From positions 7,585,501 to 7,649,500 of the forward strand of contig NZ_JAMZEB010000002.1 of NCBI RefSeq assembly GCF_024172165.1: a stretch of 64,000 bases of DNA. The letters are read 5' to 3'. Positions 44,764-51,258 of this stretch are shown here, piece by piece; within the stretch, counting starts at the first letter, position 1; each line of letters starts with the position of its first letter. Origin of the DNA: Nonomuraea thailandensis (GTDB lineage Bacteria; Actinomycetota; Actinomycetes; Streptosporangiales; Streptosporangiaceae). The notes under the pieces were generated by a model that had not been told where the DNA came from, ran no database searches, and saw only the letters and a program-made list of their open reading frames with translations. A program made the position numbers and the translations under genes.

Positions 44764-45129
44764 ATGCGAATCACCAAGAAGCTCATCGTTGCCGGAATCA
44801 TCTCCCTCGCCGCGACCGGCGGCGCGGTCTACGCGACCGCCGCCTACGCCTCCGAGGCCGCCGAGACCGCCGCCCCCGCGGTCGCCCCCAAGGTCACGGC
44901 CGAACAGGCCATCGGGATCGCCCTCAAGGAGGTGCCGGGGTCCTGGGTCAGCGAGCTCGACTTCGACAGCCGCGGCCAGCAGGCCGACGCCTGGGAGCTG
45001 GAGCTGACCAAGGGCACCGAGCGGCACGAGGTGGACGTGGACGCCACCTCCGGCAAGGTCACCAAGCAGCAGGCCGACCAGGACGACGACGACCAGGACG
45101 ACGACGGTGACGACGGCGACGACGACTGA
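44764..45129 (+). CDS. secreted PepSY-domain protein with acidic tail
   Basis: A 121-residue exported protein. The signal peptide (MRITKKLIVAGIISLAATGG, cleavage near AYASEA) is followed by one PepSY domain: VTAEQAIGIALKEVPGSWVS, then AWELELTKGTERHEVDVDAT and SGKVTKQ. It ends with about 17 residues that are nearly all Asp (DDDDQDDDGDDGDDD), which may bind Ca2+ or other cations. PepSY domains often inhibit proteases or modulate sensors. The ATG at 44764 is 46 bases after the kinase stop and has its own regulator boxes. Confidence 0.88.
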   Translation: MRITKKLIVAGIISLAATGGAVYATAAYASEAAETAAPAVAPKVTAEQAIGIALKEVPGSWVSELDFDSRGQQADAWELELTKGTERHEVDVDATSGKVTKQQADQDDDDQDDDGDDGDDD

Positions 45130-45149
45130 TCCCCGAACACGGTGACGAT

Positions 45150-45178
45150 GCCGGCCCGCGGTCCGCGGGCCGGCCTTC
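45150..45178. terminator. bidirectional hairpin terminator between the PepSY and nuclease genes
   Basis: GCCGGCCCGCG and CGCGGGCCGGC form an 11-bp stem around a 3-base loop (45150-45160, 45164-45174), then CTTCTC. It lies between two convergent genes and can end transcription from both sides. Confidence 0.8.
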
Positions 45179-45185
45179 TCACGTC

Positions 45186-45977
45186 CTAGCGCACCATTCT
45201 CATGACGAGCGGCCGGTGGTCGGACAGCGTGGACGAGAGCACGGACCCGCTGGTCGTCGTGACGCCTCGGGTGTAGACGTAGTCGATGCGGGCGTCGCCG
45301 AGGGTGGGCTTGTTGGCGTACCGGGCGCCGGTGTCGGCCCAGCCGGCGCTGACGAACCGCTTCGACAGCGCGTCCGTCGGCAGCGCGTTGAAGTCGCCGG
45401 TGAGGATCAGCCCCGTCCTGGTGCCGAAGTAGTCGAGCACCTTGGCGGCCTGCGCCTCGCGGCGGGCGATGGAGGTCTGCGACAGGCCGGGCGACAGGTG
45501 CGTGGTGAACACCCGGACCTGCGCGCCGCCGCCGAGGTCGAGCCTGGCCCCGGCCATGGAGCGGTTGACGGGGCAGGTGGCGAAGTCGGTGAGCTTGATC
45601 GTCACCCGCTCGACGATCCGGTACGAGGACAGGATCGCGTTGCCCGCCTTGCCCGGCTGCGGGTCGTCGCAGGGCCCCACGTCGTCGCCCGCGCCGAAGT
45701 GGGCGTTGTCCGTGATGTCCCAGCCCAGCTCGTCGGCGAGCAGGCGCACCTGGTCGGCGTCCGGTCTGCGGTGGATCTCCTGCAACGTGACGACGTTGGC
45801 GCCGCTGTCGCGGATGACGCGGGCCATGGCTTCGATGTCGGCGTCCTCGCCGTGGATGTTCCAGCTGAGCACCACGACACTGGCGGCTCGGGCCTGCGCC
45901 GGTGACGGCGAGGCGGTGACGGTGGCGGTGAGGAGGGCTAACGCTGCGATCGCTTGGCTGCGCCTGGTCACTCGCAT
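45186..45977 (-). CDS. secreted endonuclease/exonuclease/phosphatase-family protein
   Basis: A 263-residue exported enzyme of the EEP (DNase I-like) superfamily. The signal peptide covers about 30 residues (cleavage near AQARA). Typical motifs are VVLSWNIHG, the metal ligand in VTLQEIHRR, FTTHLSPG, the catalytic TGDFNALPTD, and SDHRPLV at the end. The order of Asn, Glu, Asp and His residues is complete, so it should be active with Mg2+. The substrate may be DNA or a phospholipid or phosphate ester. It lies just downstream of a second exported nuclease on the same strand. Confidence 0.9.
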   Translation of the reverse strand: MRVTRRSQAIAALALLTATVTASPSPAQARAASVVVLSWNIHGEDADIEAMARVIRDSGANVVTLQEIHRRPDADQVRLLADELGWDITDNAHFGAGDDVGPCDDPQPGKAGNAILSSYRIVERVTIKLTDFATCPVNRSMAGARLDLGGGAQVRVFTTHLSPGLSQTSIARREAQAAKVLDYFGTRTGLILTGDFNALPTDALSKRFVSAGWADTGARYANKPTLGDARIDYVYTRGVTTTSGSVLSSTLSDHRPLVMRMVR

Positions 45978-46010
45978 GACCCGTGATCTTACGTGACGAT
46001 CACGTGATGG

Positions 46011-46688
46011 TCAGCAGTTCTCCAGGATGCCTTCCATCGCCTGCTTCTCCGCCGACGTCACCCACACCCCGTACTTGGCCTTCACGTCGATCTGCTTGGC
46101 GATGTAGGTGCAGCGGTAGGACTTGCGGGGCGGCAGCCAGGTGGCGGCGTCGGAGTCGCTCTTCTGGCCGTTCAGCGGGCCGTCCACGGCCATGAGGTTC
46201 AGCGGGTCGTTGGCGAACTCCTTGCGCTTGGTGGCCGACCACTGCTGGGCGCCCTTCTGCCAGGCGTCCGAGAGCGGGATGAGGTGGTCGATCTGCACGT
46301 CGGTGCTGGTGTCCTGGCCGCGCTTGAACTCGATGGTCCTGCCGCTGTACGGGTCGTCCAGGGTGCCGGTCAGCACGATGCAGTCGTGGGTGCCGGACCT
46401 GAACGTCTCGTCCTTCAGGTCGCGCTTGAGGATGTCGTTGCGGGTGTCGCAACCGTTGCGGTCCACGTCCGCCCAGGCGGGGCCGAACTTGTCGCGCTCG
46501 AAGCCGGTCCGCGGGGCGCGGCCCTTGACGGCCAGCTTCTCCAGCTTCTTCTTCGCGTCGGAGATCGTGGCGGAGTCGGGTTTCGCCGCCCTGCCGTCGC
46601 CCCCCGACGACTGCGCCGCATCGAGCCCGCCGCAACCGGCCAGCACCGCCACCGTGGCCACCCCGGCCATGAACGCCCGCACCCGCAC
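46011..46688 (-). CDS. exported HNH (DUF1524-like) nuclease, putative lipoprotein
   Basis: A 225-residue protein. The signal sequence ends in VLAGC (lipobox, Cys19), so it is probably lipid-anchored outside the cell. The HNH core is STDVQIDHLIPLSDAWQKGA, with the later segment FANDPLNLMAVDG supplying the Asn. Several cysteines (GCDT, HDCIV, RCTYI, ENC) may form disulfides. This is a typical actinomycete secreted HNH protein. The GTG start has GGGGAGCGGGC upstream. It is followed 33 bases later by the EEP nuclease, and the pair could act together on extracellular DNA. Confidence 0.88.
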   Translation of the reverse strand: MRVRAFMAGVATVAVLAGCGGLDAAQSSGGDGRAAKPDSATISDAKKKLEKLAVKGRAPRTGFERDKFGPAWADVDRNGCDTRNDILKRDLKDETFRSGTHDCIVLTGTLDDPYSGRTIEFKRGQDTSTDVQIDHLIPLSDAWQKGAQQWSATKRKEFANDPLNLMAVDGPLNGQKSDSDAATWLPPRKSYRCTYIAKQIDVKAKYGVWVTSAEKQAMEGILENC

Positions 46689-46699
46689 GCCCGCTCCCC

Positions 46700-46724
46700 A
46701 GACTTTTGTGTTTCCGTAAAGTCT
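46700..46724. promoter_or_regulatory. inverted repeat AGACTTT/AAAGTCT upstream of the HNH gene
   Basis: Perfect 7-bp arms with an 11-base centre, 12-36 bases before the HNH start and just after the end of the sarcosine operon. It may be an operator or a weak end-of-operon hairpin. Confidence 0.4.
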
Positions 46725-46745
46725 AGGTAATGCCCAAATATGGAC

Positions 46746-49700
46746 CTATATCGCGTCGATGGCGTCGATCAGCCACTCTGCGAGGTAGCGGGTGAAGGAC
46801 GACCGCACGTAGACCCGCCAGGCGCCGGGGGCACGCCGCTCCAGGACGACCGCGGTCTTGCCGAGCAGGGTCTGGGCGTGGCCAGGGAAGACGTCCGGAT
46901 GCAGGTCGAGGGGGCAGCCGGTGATCAGCACGTCCTCGGCCGCCGGGCCCGACAGCTCCAGGATCGTCCGCTGCCCCGAGACGTCCACCCAGCCCGGCCC
47001 CGCCGTCCCGATGTTCCCGGCCACCAGCCACCAGGACGGCCCCAAGCGCAGGCCCACGCCCGGGTCCGCGCCCCGCACCTCCCACATCGGCTCGAACGGC
47101 ACCTCACGCAGCCGCACCCGCTCGCCGCCCGCCGCCTCGAACCGCGCCGCGAACGCGGCCGCCGGGCTCTCGGCGCGCGCCTCGAACCCGCCCAGGGTCC
47201 GTGCCCGGGTCAGCGGCTCGCCATCGCGGCGGGCGTTGTCCGGGTCGTGGAAGACCGGCTCCACGACGGTCATCGGGAGCGCCGCGTCCCCGGACACGGC
47301 GGTCAGCCGGTCGCCGGGCGCCACCTCCCTGGCCAGGGCCAGGCAGAACGTCCGGCCGAGCGCGGCGCTGCGATAGCTGGAGGTCACGTGACCGAGCATC
47401 GGCGGGCCCTGGCCCGCGGCCACGAGCTGGGCGCCCTCCTCCACCAGCGCCTCCGGGTCGTCGGGAAGCAGGCCGACGAGGCGCTTGCGGTCGCCTCCGG
47501 CGGTGTCGGGGCGGGCGTGCGAGCGCTTGCCCACGTAGTCGGGCTTGCGCCGGGAGACGATCCACGACATGCCCAGGTCCTGCGGGGTGACGGTCCCGTC
47601 GGTCTCCTGCCCGACGATCGCGAAGCCCTTCTCGGCTCGCAGCACGTGCATGGTCTCGGTCCCGTACGGCACCGCCCCCAGCTCCAGCACCGCCTCCCAC
47701 AACGCCCGCCCGTAGGCCCACGGCACGTTCACCTCGTACGCCAGCTCCCCCGAGAAGCTGATCCTGAACACCCTCCCGGGCACCCCCAGCACGTCGGCCT
47801 CCGCGTACCGCATGAACGCCAGGTCGAGCGCCCCGGGCGCGACGGCCGCGATCACCTCCCTGGCGCGCGGCCCCGCCACCACCACGGTCGCCCAGTGGTC
47901 GGTGACCGAGGTGAACGACACGTCCATGCCGGGCCACTCCGTCTGGTGCCACTCCTCCAGCCAGTCGAGCACCGCGGCGGCGTTGCCCGTGGTCGTGGTC
48001 ATGAGGAAGCGGTCCTCGGCGAGCCTGGTGGTGGTGCCGTCGTCGAGCACCATCCCGTCCGCCCCGCACATCAGGCCGTAGCGGCAGGCGCCGACGGCGA
48101 GCGTGGAGTACAGGTTCGTGTAGACGCGGTCGAGGAACGCCCCGGCGTCCGCGCCCCGGATGTCGATCTTGCCGAGGGTGGAGGCGTCCATGGCGGCCAC
48201 GCCGGTGCGGGCCGCGCGGCACTCCCGCAGGACGGCCTCCTGCATCGGCTCGCCGTCCAGAGGGAAGTACCAGGGGCGTTTCCACTGGCCGACGTTCTCG
48301 AAGACCGCGCCCCTGGCCACGTGGGCGTCGTGCATGGCGGTGGTCCTGACGGGGTCGGACAGCTCGCCGCGGTCGCGTCCGGCGAGGGTGGCGAACGACA
48401 CCGGCACGTACGGCGGGCGGAACGTGGTCGTGCCCACCTGGCCGGGCGCGGCGCCGAGGAGGGCGGACATGACGCCGGCGACCACCGCGCCCGAGGTCTT
48501 GCCCTGGTCGGCGCCGGTGCCGGCGGTGGTGTAGCGCTTGACGTGCTCGACCGAGCGCATCCCGGCCCCCGTGGCCCTGGCCAGGTCGGCCACGGTCACG
48601 TCCCGGTGCAGGTCGGCGAACGCGAGCTCTCCCTCGACCATCCACAGGCCGGCCGGCGGGCGCTGCGGCCGCTCGTCGCACTCGGGCACCCGCAGCCCAT
48701 GCGCGCTGTGCCCGGCGGCCTCCGCTCCCGCCGCGTAGCCGTCGGCGATGGCCTCGCGGGTGCCGTACAGGCCCCTGCACGCCCCGGCCGAGCGCTCCGC
48801 CTGCGCGGAGACACCCGGGACGAAGGCCCGCAGCTCCTCGTCGAAGCGGACCCGGCCCTGGGACTGGCTGAACAGGTGCACCGCCGGGTTCCAGCCGCCC
48901 GCGACGGCCAGCAAATCGGCCTCGACGTGCCGCGAGCCCACCCGGACGCCGTCCAGCACGCCGTCCGCGTCGCCCGTCGTGCCGGTCACGACGTCGCCCG
49001 CCACGCGCGGGTCCACCACGGCGGCGATCTCCACCCCTGCCGCGGCCAGGTCCCGGGCCGCCTCGTACCCGGAGTCCGCGCACGCGAACACGACGGCCCG
49101 CCGCCACGGCGCGACCCCGTACCGGTTGGCGTAGGCGCGAGCGGCGGAGGCCAGCATCACGCCGGGCCGGTCGTTGCCGGGGAAGGCGACCGAGCGCTCG
49201 TGCGCCCCCGTCGCCAGCACCACCTCGCGCGCCCTGATGTGCCACAGCCTCTCGCCCCGCGCCCGGCGCTCCACGGCCACCACGTAGTTGTGGTCGTGGT
49301 AGCCGACGGCGGTCGTCCGGGTGAGCACCCGTCCCGGCAGGTCGAGCCCCGCCACCCAGGTGAGCGCGGGCTCGCCGTCGAGGAGCAGGCGCGCGTTGAG
49401 CAGGTCGCCGCCCAGCCGCGGCTGCTCGTCCACGAGGATCACCCGCGCGCCCGCCCGCCCCGCCGCCACCGCGGCGGCCAGCCCGGCGGGGCCGCCGCCG
49501 ACCACGAGCACGTCGCAGTGCAGGTATCCCTTGTCGCAGCGCCGATCGTCCACGGCGTCGAGGTCCACGCGGCCCTTGCCGCGCAGGCTCCACGCCTCCA
49601 GCCCGTCGTGCAGCTCCACGACCGTGGCCGCCAGCATCGGGTCCGCGCCCACCCTGACCAGCGCGTTCGGCTCCTCGGGCCCGGCGGTGAAGACGCCGCG

Positions 49701-49817
49701 CGGCCGGCCCAGCGCCACGCTGCGGCCGACCACCCGCACGCCGTTGCGCAGCAGCGCCGCCGCCAGCGTGTCGCCCGGCTCGCCCCGCAGCTCGCGGCCG
49801 TCGAACGTGAACCTCAT
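46746..49817 (-). CDS. soxA: sarcosine oxidase alpha subunit fused to gamma subunit
   Basis: A 1023-residue protein. It starts with the SoxA ferredoxin-like domain (MRFTFDGRELRGEPGDTLAA), then an NAD-binding Rossmann domain (DVLVVGGGPAGLAAA), and the aminomethyltransferase (GCV_T) domains (VAAMDASTLGKIDIRG) whose C-terminal part ends near residue 867 (EPVFHDPDNARRDGE). About 156 further residues match SoxG: AARFEAAGGERVRLREVPF, RTILELSGPAAEDVLITGCP, LDLHPDVFPGHAQTLLGK and VRSSFTRYLAEWLIDA. The enzyme demethylates sarcosine to glycine, passing the methyl group to tetrahydrofolate. The ATG at 49817 has a GAGGG site and overlaps soxD. It is last in the operon. Confidence 0.93.
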   Translation of the reverse strand: MRFTFDGRELRGEPGDTLAAALLRNGVRVVGRSVALGRPRGVFTAGPEEPNALVRVGADPMLAATVVELHDGLEAWSLRGKGRVDLDAVDDRRCDKGYLHCDVLVVGGGPAGLAAAVAAGRAGARVILVDEQPRLGGDLLNARLLLDGEPALTWVAGLDLPGRVLTRTTAVGYHDHNYVVAVERRARGERLWHIRAREVVLATGAHERSVAFPGNDRPGVMLASAARAYANRYGVAPWRRAVVFACADSGYEAARDLAAAGVEIAAVVDPRVAGDVVTGTTGDADGVLDGVRVGSRHVEADLLAVAGGWNPAVHLFSQSQGRVRFDEELRAFVPGVSAQAERSAGACRGLYGTREAIADGYAAGAEAAGHSAHGLRVPECDERPQRPPAGLWMVEGELAFADLHRDVTVADLARATGAGMRSVEHVKRYTTAGTGADQGKTSGAVVAGVMSALLGAAPGQVGTTTFRPPYVPVSFATLAGRDRGELSDPVRTTAMHDAHVARGAVFENVGQWKRPWYFPLDGEPMQEAVLRECRAARTGVAAMDASTLGKIDIRGADAGAFLDRVYTNLYSTLAVGACRYGLMCGADGMVLDDGTTTRLAEDRFLMTTTTGNAAAVLDWLEEWHQTEWPGMDVSFTSVTDHWATVVVAGPRAREVIAAVAPGALDLAFMRYAEADVLGVPGRVFRISFSGELAYEVNVPWAYGRALWEAVLELGAVPYGTETMHVLRAEKGFAIVGQETDGTVTPQDLGMSWIVSRRKPDYVGKRSHARPDTAGGDRKRLVGLLPDDPEALVEEGAQLVAAGQGPPMLGHVTSSYRSAALGRTFCLALAREVAPGDRLTAVSGDAALPMTVVEPVFHDPDNARRDGEPLTRARTLGGFEARAESPAAAFAARFEAAGGERVRLREVPFEPMWEVRGADPGVGLRLGPSWWLVAGNIGTAGPGWVDVSGQRTILELSGPAAEDVLITGCPLDLHPDVFPGHAQTLLGKTAVVLERRAPGAWRVYVRSSFTRYLAEWLIDAIDAI

Positions 49818-50056
49818 CGAGGGTCCCTCATCTCGTGGGTGACCGTGTGCCGCTCGACGGTGAACCAGGTCCGGCAGCCGTGCACGTGGAACCAGCGCTC
49901 GTGGAACCAGCCCTTGGGGTTGTCGCGCATGAAGACGTAGGCCGCCCACTCCTCGTCGGAGGTCTCGCCGGCCGGGTAGGAGACGCCGGCCTGGCCGCCG
50001 TAGTGGAACTCGTTCCCGTCGCGGGGGCCGCAGTGCGGGCAGTGCAGGAGCAGCAT
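49814..50056 (-). CDS. soxD: sarcosine oxidase delta subunit
   Basis: An 80-residue protein with the SoxD signature: LLHCPHCGPRDGNEFHYGGQ (a zinc-binding CxxC), WAAYVFMRDNPKGWFHERWF and HVHGCRTWFTVERHTVTHE. It is a small structural subunit of heterotetrameric sarcosine oxidase and binds zinc. It is overlapped on both sides by its operon neighbours (stop with the soxA ATG, ATG with the soxB stop), so translation is tightly coupled. It is too short and too frame-buried to stand out without this context. Confidence 0.95.
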   Translation of the reverse strand: MLLLHCPHCGPRDGNEFHYGGQAGVSYPAGETSDEEWAAYVFMRDNPKGWFHERWFHVHGCRTWFTVERHTVTHEMRDPR

Positions 50057-51258
50057 CAGTGCGCCACCGCCGCCGCACCGTGCTCGTCGATGAGCGCCCC
50101 CGTGGTGAACCTCTCCAGCGCGAACGGCTCCGCCAGCGGGTGCGGCCGTTCGTGGGCGATCGTGTCGGCGTACACCCAGCCGGAGCCCGGCGTGGCCTTG
50201 AAGCCGCCGGTGCCCCAGCCCGCGTTGACGTACAGGCCGTCCACGGGCGTGCGGCCGATGATCGGCGAGGCGTCGGGCGAGACGTCCACGATGCCGGCCC
50301 ACGTCCGCAGCACCCGCACCCGGCTGAAGACCGGGAACAGCTCCAGCGCCGCCGCCATCTGCGCCTCGATCACGTGGGCGTCGCCCCGCTGGCCGTAGGA
50401 GTTGTACGCGTCGATGCCCGCCCCCATGACCAGCTCCCCCTTGTGCGCCTGGCTGACGTACACGTGGACGGCGTTCGACATGACCACGCAGCCGAGCACC
50501 GGCTCCAGCAGCTCCGACACCAGCGCCTGCAGCGGGTGCGACTGCAGCGGCAGACGGATCCCGGCCTGCGCGGCGAGCACCGAGGTGTGCCCGGCCGCGG
50601 CGAGCGCGACCTTTCCCGCGGCGATCCGGCCGCGCGAGGTCCGCACGGCGACGACCCGGTCGCGCAGCGTCTCGAAGCCGGTGACCTCGCAGCCCTGGAT
50701 CAGGTCCACCCCGTACGCGTCGGCCCCGCGCGCCAGCGCCCAGGCCACGTGGTCGTGCTTGGCGATGCCGCCGCGCCGTTGCAGCGTGGCCCCCATGACG
50801 GGATGGCGGGCACTGCCCGAGACGTTGATGATCGGGCAGAACTTCTTGACCTCGTCGGGTTCGAGCCATTCGGCGTCCACGCCGTTGAGCCGGTTGGCGT
50901 TCACCCGGCGCCTGCCCTCGCGCACGTCGCCCAGGTTGTGCGCCAGGTTGAGCACGCCGCGCTGGCTGAACTGCAGGTCGTAGTCCAGCTCCGCGCTCAG
51001 CCCCTCCCAGAGTCTGAGGGAGTGCTCGTAGATCGCGGCGCTCTCGTCCCACAGGTAGTTGGAGCGGATGATCGTGGTGTTGCGGGCCATGTTGCCGCCG
51101 GCCAGCCAGCCGCGTTCCAGGACGGCCACGTTCGTGAGGCCGTGGTTCTTGGCCAGGTAGTAGGCGGTGGCCAGGCCGTGGCCGCCGCCGCCCACGATGA
51201 CGACGTCGTAGGCGGGCTTGGGCTCGGGGTTGCGCCAGAGGAAGTCGGGGTGGGTCAA
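50056..51258 (-). CDS. soxB: sarcosine oxidase beta subunit
   Basis: A 400-residue FAD protein and catalytic oxidase subunit. The Rossmann motif is YDVVIVGGGGHGLATAYYLA. WLAGGNMARNTTIIRSNYLW is the region holding FMN/FAD contacts in SoxB, and LYVNAGWGTGGFKATPGSGW marks the C-terminal FAD site. The start codon is a TTG at 51258 overlapping the stop of the upstream oxidoreductase (TTGA); LTHPDFLWRNPEPKPAYD leads directly into the domain and no other start fits. It forms the oxidase with SoxA-G and SoxD. Confidence 0.95.
   Translation of the reverse strand: MTHPDFLWRNPEPKPAYDVVIVGGGGHGLATAYYLAKNHGLTNVAVLERGWLAGGNMARNTTIIRSNYLWDESAAIYEHSLRLWEGLSAELDYDLQFSQRGVLNLAHNLGDVREGRRRVNANRLNGVDAEWLEPDEVKKFCPIINVSGSARHPVMGATLQRRGGIAKHDHVAWALARGADAYGVDLIQGCEVTGFETLRDRVVAVRTSRGRIAAGKVALAAAGHTSVLAAQAGIRLPLQSHPLQALVSELLEPVLGCVVMSNAVHVYVSQAHKGELVMGAGIDAYNSYGQRGDAHVIEAQMAAALELFPVFSRVRVLRTWAGIVDVSPDASPIIGRTPVDGLYVNAGWGTGGFKATPGSGWVYADTIAHERPHPLAEPFALERFTTGALIDEHGAAAVAH

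Noticed and set aside
46689..46745. Missing soxG as a sign of a broken sarcosine oxidase operon
   Set aside because: SoxG-like sequence is present as the C-terminal part of SoxA, so the function is probably complete.
46740..49940. Long plus-strand open frame antisense to the soxA-soxG fusion
   Set aside because: His/Arg/Pro-rich shadow without start signals; the minus strand has a complete, recognisable enzyme.
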